A stretch of 64,000 bases of DNA from positions 1 to 64,000 of the forward strand of contig NZ_FNGC01000009.1 in the NCBI RefSeq assembly GCF_900102785.1. Reading direction: 5' to 3'. A program made the translations under genes and the position numbers. Below are positions 49,615 to 57,550 of the stretch, piece by piece (within the stretch, counting starts at the first letter, position 1; every line of letters starts with the position of its first letter). The notes beneath the pieces were generated by a model. That model saw only the letters and a program-made list of their open reading frames with translations, did no database searches and was not told where the DNA came from. Source of the DNA: Arthrobacter sp. ok362 (GTDB taxonomy: Bacteria; Actinomycetota; Actinomycetes; Actinomycetales; Micrococcaceae).

Positions 49615-50898
49615 CTACTGTCCCGCGCTAGCGGACTCGATGGACTTCTGCATGTCAGACAGGGCCGCGTCTACGGTCTTCTCGCCCTTGATGGCCGAGT
49701 ACGCGTTTTCCTGGATGGCCTTGGTGACGGCCGGGTAGTACGGGGTGACAGGGCGCGGCACGGCGTTCTCGATCGAGGTCTTCAGGACCGGCAGGTACGG
49801 CAGCTTTGCGACGAGATCCTTGTCGTCGTAGAGCTTGCCGATCACCGGGGCGAGTGAACCCTGCGTGGCGAAGAACTTCTGGGTCTCTTCCGTGGTGAGG
49901 AACTTCAGGAAGTCCACTGCCGTGGCCTTGTTCTTCGAGTAGACGCTGATGCCGGCGCTGTGGCCGCCCAGGGAAGAGGCACCCGGGCCGGCCTTGCCCG
50001 GAAGGGCGGTCATGCCCAGGACGTTCTTGACCTTTGAGGAACCTTCCGTGGTGGCCAGGTTGTAGACGTAAGGCCAGTTACGCAGGAACAGCAGCTTGCC
50101 GTCCTGGAACGCCTGGCGGCTCTCCTCCTCCTGGAAGGTGATGGCTTCCTTCGGGATCGAGCCGTCCGCGTAAGCCTTGGCCAGGTTTTCAAGTCCTGCC
50201 TTTGCCTCCGGGGTGTTCAGGCTGGGCTTGCCATCCTTGTCCAAGACGGCTCCGCCGGCGGAGTTGATGGCCTCCGAGGCGTTGACAGTCAGTCCCTCGT
50301 ATTTCTTGAACTGGCCCGAGTAGCAGCCGATGTTGTGGGCCTTGGCGACGGAACACATGCTCATCATCTCGTCCCAGGTCTTCGGGGGCGTGGGGACCAG
50401 GTCCTTGCGGTAGTACAGGATGCCGCCGTCGGATGATTCCGGTGCGGCGAACAGCGTGCCCTTGTAGGAGGCGGCCTCGACCGTCGGCTTCAGCAAGGCA
50501 GAGGTATCCAGCGCCATCTTGTCCTTGAGCGGCTGCAGCCAGCCCTTGGCAGCGAATTCCGCGGTCCAGACGACGTCGACGCTCGCGACGTCGTAGCCGG
50601 GGTCCTTGGCCTGGAAGTGCTGGACAAGGTCGTCGTGCTGCTGGTCGGCCTGGTCGGTCTGCTCCTTGAAGGTGACCTTCTCGTTCGGGTGGGCTGCGTT
50701 CCACTTTTCGATCAGCGGGCGGACCACGTTGCTGTTGTCCTTGCCCTGAACGTAGGTGATGGGGCCGCGCCCGTCCAAGCCCTGCGAGGCGGCGTCGTTG
50801 CCGCCGGTAGTGCCGCCACCTCCGCCGCCACACGCCGAAAGGGTGATAGCCAAAATGCCTGCCGTGGCGACGGGAAGTAGGAAATTGCGGGTTTTCAT
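49615..50898 (-). CDS. sugar-binding lipoprotein of the ABC importer
   Basis: This 427-residue extracellular solute-binding protein (family 1) has a lipoprotein signal ending ITLSACGGG, so it is anchored to the membrane outside the cell. Segments such as DVVWTAEFAAKGWLQPL and TWDEMMSMCSVAKAH fit binding proteins for di- or oligosaccharides. It delivers the sugar to the two permeases. No ATPase gene is present; a shared MsiK-like ATPase elsewhere would be needed. The sugar is unknown. Confidence 0.9.
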   Translation of the reverse strand: MKTRNFLLPVATAGILAITLSACGGGGGGTTGGNDAASQGLDGRGPITYVQGKDNSNVVRPLIEKWNAAHPNEKVTFKEQTDQADQQHDDLVQHFQAKDPGYDVASVDVVWTAEFAAKGWLQPLKDKMALDTSALLKPTVEAASYKGTLFAAPESSDGGILYYRKDLVPTPPKTWDEMMSMCSVAKAHNIGCYSGQFKKYEGLTVNASEAINSAGGAVLDKDGKPSLNTPEAKAGLENLAKAYADGSIPKEAITFQEEESRQAFQDGKLLFLRNWPYVYNLATTEGSSKVKNVLGMTALPGKAGPGASSLGGHSAGISVYSKNKATAVDFLKFLTTEETQKFFATQGSLAPVIGKLYDDKDLVAKLPYLPVLKTSIENAVPRPVTPYYPAVTKAIQENAYSAIKGEKTVDAALSDMQKSIESASAGQ

Positions 50899-50960
50899 AC
50901 TGGAGTGCTCCTCGCTGAGTACCGGTGAAAAACGGCCGTACTGTTGGTGTGCCGACCATC

Positions 50961-51001
50961 ACAGTAATCAACAGACCCTGCTGATGCAAGCGTTTACATC
51001 A
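50961..51001 (-). promoter_or_regulatory. ABC-operon promoter overlapped by a LacI-type operator
   Basis: The palindrome TGATGCAAGCGTTTACATCA (50982-51001) matches the LacI-family pattern TGNAANCGNTTNCA. On the minus strand a -35 TTGCAT lies inside it (complement of 50984-50989). After 17 bp comes the -10 TACTGT (complement of 50961-50966). A repressor bound there would block RNA polymerase. Confidence 0.7.
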
Positions 51002-51046
51002 AACCTTTATGCAAAGGAGATTCCATGGCTCCGCCGGGGAGCCGCC

Positions 51047-51658
51047 TCAGCGGACCCGTTCGGCACGGCCAAACCGCGACCGCGCCCCGGATCCGATGTG
51101 GATCAGGACCGGGGTGCGCTTGCCGATCACCGCGTCGAGCGCCTCTATCAGGGAAGAGACTTCGGCGGCGAGCGCGTGCGGGGCGACGCCTTGGCGGGGC
51201 TCCACCCGGACCTTGAGGGCCGGCTCCCCCCTGATTTCGTAGGCGGCTACCGTGACGCCGGCGAGGTCCGGCCGATCCGCGAGGGCCGCGCGGAGCGTCT
51301 GCTCCGCCACGCCGCCGCCGATTCCGACGTTCCCCGGCACATCGCCCGGGTCCTCCTCGGCCACGAGCAGGCTGGTCCGGCCCTTGCCCTGCTGGGCAAT
51401 CCAGGCCACCATCAGGGCCAGCACCACCACCAGCACAAAGCAGATGATCAGCCACAGCCAGCTTCCCTGGCGGTTGGGGAACTGCGTCCGTTCGAACAAA
51501 TCGAGCCAGAAGCTCAGGACGCCGCCCGCCCAGACATGCCACCACACGCCGACGGCCGGGACGCTCGCCAGCAGCACCAAAAGGACGCCAATGGCGAGAA
51601 GCTTGATGCCAAGGATGCCGATCAGGATGCGGTTCAGGACCCGGGGAGTGTTGTTCAT
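51047..51658 (-). CDS. AmaP-like membrane anchor of the Asp23 operon
   Basis: This 203-residue membrane protein has two N-terminal helices (about 12-32 and 68-90) and a C-terminal soluble domain resembling Asp23-type segments (LRAALADRPDLAGVTVAAYE). AmaP anchors Asp23 proteins to the membrane in firmicutes. Its ATG at 51658 overlaps the stop of the preceding gene; a longer start would overlap it more. It is last of the five-gene operon. Confidence 0.7.
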   Translation of the reverse strand: MNNTPRVLNRILIGILGIKLLAIGVLLVLLASVPAVGVWWHVWAGGVLSFWLDLFERTQFPNRQGSWLWLIICFVLVVVLALMVAWIAQQGKGRTSLLVAEEDPGDVPGNVGIGGGVAEQTLRAALADRPDLAGVTVAAYEIRGEPALKVRVEPRQGVAPHALAAEVSSLIEALDAVIGKRTPVLIHIGSGARSRFGRAERVR

Positions 51659-52314
51659 GCCCCCACCACCCCTGCCGTGGCCACCTGAATCCGCACTTCC
51701 GGCATCGGCCACGGGCCCATTTCCTGCAGCTCACGCCGCACGGCTTCAAGGACGGCGTCCGGGCGCAGCGGCACGCCGGAGGTCGGCCGGACATTGACCA
51801 TGACCCGGTTCCGCGACACGACCACCATCACCTGCTGCTGAGTCACGTTGGCGGCCAGCCGGGCCCGGCGCGCCAGGGCCGCGGCGATCACCTCATCGTC
51901 CACCACGACGGCGGCCCGGCGGTCCGGGAGCAGGTGGCGCGCCCGCCGCCCGGGCAGCACGGCGTTGAGGAAGAAAAACAATCCGGCCATGGCGATCACG
52001 GCGCCGGTGGCGACGAGTAGAAGCGGCCCGATTCCGGCCGGGAGCGCGACCACCCGCTCGGCGGCCGTCTGCGGATCCACGAGCCACGGCGGCTGCCCGA
52101 TCGCGCGGACTGCAGTCTCAAGCAGCGCATAACCGCACACCGCCATCACCAGGGCGGCCGCGATCACGGAAACGACGGCCCGCGATGTGTGCGTCTCGCG
52201 CTTCAAAATACGGTCCATGCCCGCGGCACCGAAACCTAGCGGCGCGCTCCCCGGCACCGCGCCGGCGTCGTGCGGGCCGGAGCCAATACCGGCGTTCTGG
52301 GTGTCCTGGCTCAA
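51655..52314 (-). CDS. membrane protein of the Asp23 operon (DUF6286-like)
   Basis: The 219-residue protein has two transmembrane helices (about 45-65 and 95-118) followed by a soluble domain (RRAAVVVDDEVIAAALARRARLAAN, quoted in part) that looks like a Gls24-like fold. It overlaps both neighbours by four bases. A glycine/proline-rich cytosolic N-terminus precedes the first helix. It probably sits with AmaP and the Asp23 proteins at the membrane. Confidence 0.65.
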   Translation of the reverse strand: MSQDTQNAGIGSGPHDAGAVPGSAPLGFGAAGMDRILKRETHTSRAVVSVIAAALVMAVCGYALLETAVRAIGQPPWLVDPQTAAERVVALPAGIGPLLLVATGAVIAMAGLFFFLNAVLPGRRARHLLPDRRAAVVVDDEVIAAALARRARLAANVTQQQVMVVVSRNRVMVNVRPTSGVPLRPDAVLEAVRRELQEMGPWPMPEVRIQVATAGVVGA

Positions 52315-52694
52315 CGCACCCGACCTCCCCCGCGCACGGTGGCCCCGCTGATGCGGATGTCCACCCGGCTCAGCTGCGCTCCGGTCAGCTCAGTCACGCG
52401 GCGCAGGATCTGGCCTTTGGCGGCGACGGCACGGTCCCAGATGGAACCGCCGAAGCCAGCGACGCGGCCGGGTTCCCGGAGTACAACCGTGAGGTTCGGG
52501 ACCGCGACGGGCATGACGAGCGAGAGCGCGAGCAGCCCGTCATCGTCCGACCACTCGGCGCGTACGTCGTGCGCCGGAACGCCGAGGGCCTCACCCGCGG
52601 CCGCCCGGGCCACGCTCGTCAGGGCCTGGGTACTGATGCGGTTGTGCCCGGCCATCGCGACGCCGCGGATCGGCGTTTCAGCCGTCATGTTCAT
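52311..52694 (-). CDS. Asp23/Gls24-like protein, short
   Basis: This 127-residue soluble protein has Asp23-like alternating strands and helices (STQALTSVARAAAGEALGV, LRRVTELTGAQLSRVDIRI). There is no Shine-Dalgarno site; the ATG overlaps the preceding stop, so it is translated by coupling. A second ATG at 52688 is possible. Role inferred: a component of the envelope-stress complex. Confidence 0.65.
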   Translation of the reverse strand: MNMTAETPIRGVAMAGHNRISTQALTSVARAAAGEALGVPAHDVRAEWSDDDGLLALSLVMPVAVPNLTVVLREPGRVAGFGGSIWDRAVAAKGQILRRVTELTGAQLSRVDIRISGATVRGGGRVR

Positions 52695-52882
52695 GAGGAG
52701 GAACGCCGGCCTGTGAGGGCGTCAAACACGCTGCGCAGGTCCAGCTTCCCCTCTGCGGCCCGGCCCAGGAGAGCACCGATGCCCATGAATAACAGGGCAC
52801 CGAGGAAGCCCCAGACACCGAACTGGAAGGACATAAAAGCCACGAAGGCCCCCATAGCGATTCCCACTACCGTCAGACTCAT
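52691..52882 (-). CDS. small membrane protein, DUF2273 type
   Basis: This 63-residue protein has two helices joined by a glycine-rich turn (AFMSFQFGVWGFLGALLFMG). It resembles the DUF2273 partners of Asp23. It overlaps the Asp23 gene before it by four bases and the next gene by the same, so the operon is tightly coupled. Confidence 0.7.
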   Translation of the reverse strand: MSLTVVGIAMGAFVAFMSFQFGVWGFLGALLFMGIGALLGRAAEGKLDLRSVFDALTGRRSSS

Positions 52883-53349
52883 TGGATTGCCTCCCTGACC
52901 GGCCGGGCCTCGACGGACGCGGCCACTTTGGCGGGCCCGGGCACATAAACGTCATTGATCTCGATATTTACCTCGATCACCTCGAGCCCCACCAGCTCCT
53001 CGACGGCGGAGTAGACGGCGGCGCGGATCTGGTCTGCGAGGGCATGCAGGGGGGTGCCATACACCGCGACGAGGTCAATGTCCACGGCGACCTGAGTTTC
53101 GCCGACCTCCACACGGACGCCCGCTGCGTGATCGGCGCTGCCGACGGCGTCGCGGAAGGCCCCCAGGGCGCGTGACGGGCCTGATCCCAACGAGTAGACG
53201 CCCGGCACCGACCGGGCGGCGATGCCCGCGACCTTGGCGACGGCGGCTTCCGATATGACCGTGCGGCCGGTGGCCGCCGGCACGGGCAGACCGGCAACGG
53301 GCAGACCGGATCCATGACCGGCAACGGGCTGAGAATTCTGGTATTCCAT
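52879..53349 (-). CDS. Asp23/Gls24-family envelope stress protein
   Basis: This first gene of the operon codes for a 156-residue alkaline-shock-type protein. The N-terminus is proline-rich; the domain then reads VISEAAVAKVAGIAARSVPG, IDLVAVYGTPLHALADQI and VNIEINDVYVPGP, which is classic Asp23. In firmicutes Asp23 coats the inner membrane under cell-wall stress. It should recruit to the membrane through the AmaP-like genes downstream. No promoter is clear in the 200-bp region before it. Confidence 0.85.
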   Translation of the reverse strand: MEYQNSQPVAGHGSGLPVAGLPVPAATGRTVISEAAVAKVAGIAARSVPGVYSLGSGPSRALGAFRDAVGSADHAAGVRVEVGETQVAVDIDLVAVYGTPLHALADQIRAAVYSAVEELVGLEVIEVNIEINDVYVPGPAKVAASVEARPVREAIQ

Positions 53350-53552
53350 AACGCACTCCCCCTTCTCTTTGACACAACCCTAGTCCCTGCCTTGGGCCGC
53401 GCGGGGGAATCTTGCAGCGCCCGTTCCCACGGCCGGCGCAGGTGGGGGCCGTGGGAACCTGCGAAGTGCAACGGGGAGCAGGGCTGGCGCCCGCTTGTCA
53501 GCCGCGGGGCATCAGCCGGGGGCCGTTGCGGGCGATGGGCCGGTCAAACTCC

Positions 53553-54011
53553 CTACTTGCAGTTGGTGGCGATCCAGGTTGTTACGGGCGCCATGGCGGC
53601 CTGGAGCTTGCCGCTGGAGAAGACAGTCTGGTCGGTGACGCCCGCGACGGCCACCTCCTTGAGGTTGGCGAAATCGGCCTTGAGACTGTCCGGGACGCGC
53701 TCGGCCGTCTCGGCCAGTTCCGTCTTGAACTGTTCCAGTTCCGCCGTCTTGCCCTGGGCGGCCGACAGCGGAAGAAGCGTGGCGCCCGTGGCCTGCTCCG
53801 AGATCTTGGTGCACGCTTCGGCGGCGCTGGAGAAGCCACCAAAGGGTCCTGACGTTGCGCTGGGGCTCGGCGTGGCGGAGGCCGAAGCAGTGGACGTGCC
53901 CGCGGCGGACGATGGCGCACTGCTGGCCTGAGGGGCCGAGCAACCGGTGAGGGCGAGGGCAGCGAGGAGTGCGGCGGCGGTCAGGGTACGGGCAATATTC
54001 TTCGAAATCAC
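53553..54011 (-). CDS. hypothetical lipoprotein
   Basis: The 152-residue protein has a lipoprotein signal (LAALALTGCSAPQ). A serine/alanine/threonine/proline-rich linker of about 35 residues and a small helical domain containing two cysteines (ACTKISEQATG and the last CK) follow. It is likely anchored on the outside of the membrane. No known family is recognised. It is separate from the Asp23 operon. Confidence 0.75.
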   Translation of the reverse strand: MISKNIARTLTAAALLAALALTGCSAPQASSAPSSAAGTSTASASATPSPSATSGPFGGFSSAAEACTKISEQATGATLLPLSAAQGKTAELEQFKTELAETAERVPDSLKADFANLKEVAVAGVTDQTVFSSGKLQAAMAPVTTWIATNCK

Positions 54012-54149
54012 GTTGCAGAATCACTTTTCGGTTGAGATTGCGCCGCCTGCCCGGACCGGGCTGCCGGCGGCCTTGGTGTACTTTCCCCAGCGTGCGAGTC
54101 TAGCCCGGCCAGCGGTCCGGCCCCCAACGGCCGGCGCCGTCGGCCGCAC

Positions 54150-54219
54150 GTCGATGCGCCGTCCGCCTCCCCGTCGATGCGCCGCCCGCCTCCCCGTCGA
54201 TGCGCCGCCCGCTCCCCCC
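54150..54219. repeat. three 23-24 bp tandem repeats
   Basis: Units begin at 54150, 54173 and 54196, each opening GTCGATGCGCCG and ending in a C-run. The third runs directly into the long inverted repeat, which itself begins with GTCGATTGC, so the units resemble decayed copies of its outer end. Confidence 0.65.
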
Positions 54220-54281
54220 GTCGATTGCTCCGCAAGCGCCCTTTTGACCCGTCAGAAGGGCGCTTACGGAGCAATCGACGG
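54218..54281. repeat. 64-bp near-perfect inverted repeat
   Basis: Two 31-bp arms (54218-54248 and 54251-54281) have only two mismatches and a 2-nt centre. The arm begins CCGTCGATTGCTCCG. It sits in a gene-free region (54012-54453) and looks like a repeated extragenic palindrome. The lipoprotein gene and the SRPBCC gene point away from it. Confidence 0.75.
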
Positions 54282-54410
54282 TGTTAACATATCGGTCGTC
54301 TTGACTGCCCCGTGACCCCTCGCATACCTAGTGCACGTTCGGTGCGGGCGCGTAGCCTTTGAGGAGTCTGTGCAGGTGGGACACGCAGCCGTGGACATAT
54401 TAGTCTTTGT

Positions 54411-54438
54411 GTAGATAATCTATGTATAGATTATCTAC
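54411..54438. promoter_or_regulatory. 28-bp operator-like palindrome before the SRPBCC/MarR pair
   Basis: Two perfect 12-bp arms (GTAGATAATCTA and TAGATTATCTAC) flank TGTA. It is AT-rich, unlike its surroundings, and sits immediately before the AGGAGG ribosome site of the SRPBCC gene. The MarR protein of the same operon is the obvious candidate to bind it. Confidence 0.7.
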
Positions 54439-54453
54439 AGGAGGGGACCACTC

Positions 54454-54870
54454 ATGTGGGAATACGAGAACAGCCTTGAGACCAGCGCCACGCCCGAGGC
54501 GATCTGGCGACTCTGGGCCGATGTTGAGAATTGGGGCGCCTGGAACGCCGAGATCGAGGAGATCGAGATCAGCGGCCCGTTCGCGGCAGGCACGCAGATC
54601 TCGATGACGCCCCCGGGGGAGGATCCGATACTCCTGCTCATCGCCGAGGCGGTCGAGGACGAACTGTTCGTCGACGAGGCCCGCTTCAACGACCTCCTGC
54701 TGCGCACCACCCACCGCATCGACAGGGCCGATCAGGGCCGGATCCGGGTGGTGTACCGGCTGGAGATCACCGGTAGCGGCGCCGACGAAGCCGGGCCGAA
54801 GATTGGTCCGGGCATCACGGCCGACTGGCCCGACACGATGACTGCGCTGGTAAGGCTGGCTCGCGGCTGA
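54454..54870 (+). CDS. SRPBCC / polyketide-cyclase-like protein
   Basis: The 138-residue protein has a START/SRPBCC fold pattern: YENSLETSATPEAIWRLWAD at the N-terminus and a final helix after TADWPDTMTALVRL. Such proteins bind hydrophobic ligands. AGGAGGGG precedes the ATG. The next gene, marR, overlaps its stop (TGATG). The pair likely responds to a toxic hydrophobic compound, but this is inference. Confidence 0.82.
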   Translation: MWEYENSLETSATPEAIWRLWADVENWGAWNAEIEEIEISGPFAAGTQISMTPPGEDPILLLIAEAVEDELFVDEARFNDLLLRTTHRIDRADQGRIRVVYRLEITGSGADEAGPKIGPGITADWPDTMTALVRLARG

Positions 54871-55298
54871 TGCCCCTCAGCCCCGGCGACAGCCCCGGAT
54901 TCCTGCTCTGGCACGCCACGCTGCGCTGGCAGCGCGACATCGCCGCGGCCCTGGCCCCGCTCGGTCTCACCCATGTGCAGTTCGTGTTGCTCGCCTGCGC
55001 CTGGTGGTTCAACACCGAGGGTGAGCATCCAAATCAGATGGCCCTGGCCCGCCAAGCCGGCACCGACGTCAAGATGACCTCCCAGGTCCTACGCGCGCTG
55101 GAAAACAAAGGACTCATCGAACGTGAAGTCGACCCGGTCGACACTCGCGCCAAACGGCTGCACGTCACCGACGCCGGAGCCGACTTGGCGCCGCGCGCAA
55201 TTGCCGCCGTTGAGCTCGCCGATGCGCAGTTCTTCCGGCCGGTGCCCCTCAACGGCGCGGTGACAATGCTGAGTCGCCTGGCCTATCCCGAAACCTGA
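54870..55298 (+). CDS. MarR-family transcriptional regulator
   Basis: This 142-residue winged-helix regulator has the recognition segment LARQAGTDVKMTSQVLRAL and wing REVDPVDTRAKRLHVTDAG. It is coupled to the SRPBCC gene. The 28-bp palindrome before that gene suggests autoregulation with ligand release. Confidence 0.88.
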   Translation: MPLSPGDSPGFLLWHATLRWQRDIAAALAPLGLTHVQFVLLACAWWFNTEGEHPNQMALARQAGTDVKMTSQVLRALENKGLIEREVDPVDTRAKRLHVTDAGADLAPRAIAAVELADAQFFRPVPLNGAVTMLSRLAYPET

Positions 55299-55396
55299 AA
55301 TGCCGTCACCGCCAACCGCGGGCGACGACCTGGACGATTTGTTGGCCCGACTCTACCCCTCCTGCGCTTCCAACCGCGGCCGATAGGATCAGGCAC

Positions 55397-55675
55397 ATGG
55401 AATTCGTCGTGATGTACAGCTTGCGCGAAGGCGTCGATCGTTCGCACGTTCTCGAAACGTACCCGCGCCACAAGGCCTACTACGAGGCGTTCCGCGCCGA
55501 CGGTGGCGGCCTCGTCGCTCTTGGCCCGTTCCAGACCCCCGATCCAGCTGGCGGGTCGATGGGGATCTTCACTTCGCGAGAGGATGCCGAGCGCTTCATC
55601 GCCGATGATCCGTTCGTTACCAAGGGGCTCGCAGACCCGCGAATCCTCGAGTGGAACGTCGTGCGTTTCGAGTAG
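55397..55675 (+). CDS. YciI-like protein
   Basis: The 92-residue protein has a ferredoxin-like fold (EFVVMYSLREGV, ALGPFQTPDPAGGSMGIFTS, then DDPFVTKGLADPRILEWNVV). YciI members have a histidine and aspartate in a pocket of unknown chemistry; H29 or so (YPRHKAYYEAF) and the DDPF segment fit. It stands alone, the last chromosomal gene before the integrated element. Confidence 0.8.
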   Translation: MEFVVMYSLREGVDRSHVLETYPRHKAYYEAFRADGGGLVALGPFQTPDPAGGSMGIFTSREDAERFIADDPFVTKGLADPRILEWNVVRFE

Positions 55676-55860
55676 GCACATCCGCCTTCGTGCGCGTCGG
55701 TGGCGGACAGGGCGCAGTGGAAGCCAGGGCTCCAAAATCGGTTGTGCCCACTAGGAGCCAGGTGGGGCACTTCGCACAGCTCAAGCTGTCCCCGGACCAG
55801 AGCCCTGCCACAGAACCTCGCTGATTTCGGTTGATTGAGAGTGAATCGGCCGTGGGCGTC

Positions 55861-55910
55861 AAAAACAAAAAACCCCGCCGTTCCCGTGTAAACACTGGGA
55901 ACTGCGGGGT
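55861..55910 (-). terminator. terminator after the tRNA-Phe fragment
   Basis: On the minus strand a stem of ACCCCGC and TTCCC paired with GGGAA and GCGGGGT (55872-55910) is followed by a T-rich run (complement of 55861-55871). It ends transcripts coming from the right. It is most likely the original terminator of the chromosomal tRNA-Phe gene. Confidence 0.85.
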
Positions 55911-55916
55911 CCTAGC

Positions 55917-55970
55917 TGGTGGCTCCGACCGGCGTCGATCCGGTGACCTTTCGATTTTCAGTCGAACGCT
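55917..55970 (-). other. attachment site: 3' part of tRNA-Phe (GAA)
   Basis: Read on the minus strand, this 54-bp stretch contains an anticodon arm TTCGA-CTGAAAA-TCGAA (anticodon GAA), a 5-nt variable loop, a T arm ACCGG-ATCGACG-CCGGT, the acceptor strand CGGAGCC, a discriminator A and CCA. The 5' half (acceptor strand, D arm) is missing; unrelated DNA begins at 55971. A tyrosine integrase starts 81 bp away. This is the usual outcome of integration into a tRNA 3' end. Confidence 0.85.
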
Positions 55971-56050
55971 GAATGGGCCCCCATCCCAACGGCAGCAAGG
56001 AACGCCCTCGGCCTACCAGAGGTTTACCAGAGGAGGTCTCCCGGCTTTCG

Positions 56051-57547
56051 TCATTTGATCAGCGAATCCAGCCCGGCCGCGGCCCTGAAGAAGTCGTCAT
56101 CGAACAGTGCGCCGTAGGTGTTGATCGTCGTCGTACCGTCCTTGTGACCGGCTATACGCTGCACATGCTTGACGTTCTTGGTCACGGACAGATACAGGCT
56201 GACGGCCGTGTGCCTCAGATCATGGAACACCGGCGGCCGGAAATCCATGTCCCCATATTCAAGCACGATACCGGCCGACCGAAGCAGCCAGTCACGCTGC
56301 TCATCTGTAACGCTGGCTTCGGAGGCAAGCGCCCGCCACGTTTCCTGACCGATGGCACCCGCGTCAGGCAGTTCCAGATCGTATTGGAAGCCCGTCAGCG
56401 CCGCCAGCGTGACGTCGCCGAAGACCGACAGCCCACGCCGCGTCTCCGTGATGCCCAGACTGGCCTGCACGCGGCTGACACTGGTCGATGCCAACTGTCT
56501 GGCTGGCTCGTAGTACCGCCTCGTGAAGTTGGAGTTGCGCATGGGCAGCCCTTGAGAGGATGGGAAGAGCAAGGACTGCGCTGGCCTCCCCTGCACCACC
56601 AGGAGAAGGTCCTCCACAAGGGAAGCTGGCAGCGGAACGTCGCGCGCTGCGTGACCCTTGGTTTCGCCAAGAACCAGCCGACCGTTGACCTCGGAATAGG
56701 CCTTCGATACGGACACGTACGGCTGGGAACCGAGGTCGAGATCTCCGATGACCAGAGCCGTCACTTCCCCCCATCTCAGGCCGGTGAGTCCGGTGAATCG
56801 GACAAGGAGTTCATATCGCCCGGAGCATGCAGCGAGCCGCTCAAGCTGGGGACGGGTGAGGTAAACGGATTCACGGCCGGTGGTCACTTGCGGTACATAG
56901 TCACGTCCTCCCACAGAATCCTTGGCGGGATTCCGACCCAGGACCTTGAGCCTGACAGCATGATCAAGCATTCTGGACAACTGCTTGGAGGCCCTGGCTC
57001 TGGTGTCGCTGCTAGCAAGGGTACCGTTGACACCGTTCATGGTCTGCGTCCACCGGGCGACACCGGCGTTCGTCACGTTGGCCAGCGGGTAGTCCTGCCA
57101 GTAGGGCCTTATCAATCGGGAATACAACCATTCGTAGCCCTGTATTGTCTTGGGCGTGGCAGGACGTCTGCCGGACGCACCCACCGATTTGATTCGATCA
57201 ATCCACAGGTCGTACAAGTCCGCGACGGTCATGCCGGCCGCTGACTTGGGGTCGATGTACGTACCGCCCCTCACCGACCTTGTTTGACCCATGACGAATT
57301 CAGCGGCTTCGTCCTTACTTGCGAACCGCCGCGTCTTCCATTTCCCTTCCGGGTCCTGAAACCCGGCCTCCCACCGTCGCGGTTTCAGCCGCGTGACACT
57401 TGGTCGCTCCAACCCGAGTTCAGACGCCCGACCCGTTTGGCGGGCCGCGAACTCCCTGGCCCTCGATTCAGTGTCGTATTCGTGTCGGAGCCGCTTCCCG
57501 GAGGCCGACGAGTACGAAACAGCCCAGTCCAATTTCCGGACACCCAT
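56051..57547 (-). CDS. int: tyrosine-type site-specific integrase
   Basis: This 498-residue recombinase has the catalytic residues R258 (GLTGLRWGEVTAL), K297, H442 and R445 (FHDLRHTAVSLYL), H468 (AGHKDG) and Y478 (INTYGAL). The N-terminal part holds an arm-binding region and a SAM-like core-binding domain (about 105-205). Between about residues 353 and 436, where 10-30 residues are usual, lies an extra 60-80 residue segment resembling a peptidoglycan-binding domain (FGDVTLAALTGFQYDLELP, GAIGQETWRAL). It is encoded at the element end facing the tRNA-Phe site. Confidence 0.93.
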   Translation of the reverse strand: MGVRKLDWAVSYSSASGKRLRHEYDTESRAREFAARQTGRASELGLERPSVTRLKPRRWEAGFQDPEGKWKTRRFASKDEAAEFVMGQTRSVRGGTYIDPKSAAGMTVADLYDLWIDRIKSVGASGRRPATPKTIQGYEWLYSRLIRPYWQDYPLANVTNAGVARWTQTMNGVNGTLASSDTRARASKQLSRMLDHAVRLKVLGRNPAKDSVGGRDYVPQVTTGRESVYLTRPQLERLAACSGRYELLVRFTGLTGLRWGEVTALVIGDLDLGSQPYVSVSKAYSEVNGRLVLGETKGHAARDVPLPASLVEDLLLVVQGRPAQSLLFPSSQGLPMRNSNFTRRYYEPARQLASTSVSRVQASLGITETRRGLSVFGDVTLAALTGFQYDLELPDAGAIGQETWRALASEASVTDEQRDWLLRSAGIVLEYGDMDFRPPVFHDLRHTAVSLYLSVTKNVKHVQRIAGHKDGTTTINTYGALFDDDFFRAAAGLDSLIK

Positions 57548-57550
57548 AGC

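Noticed and set aside
55917..55970. Intact tRNA-Phe gene
   Set aside because: The anticodon arm, T arm and CCA end are present but the 5' acceptor strand and D arm are not, so it is only an attachment-site fragment.
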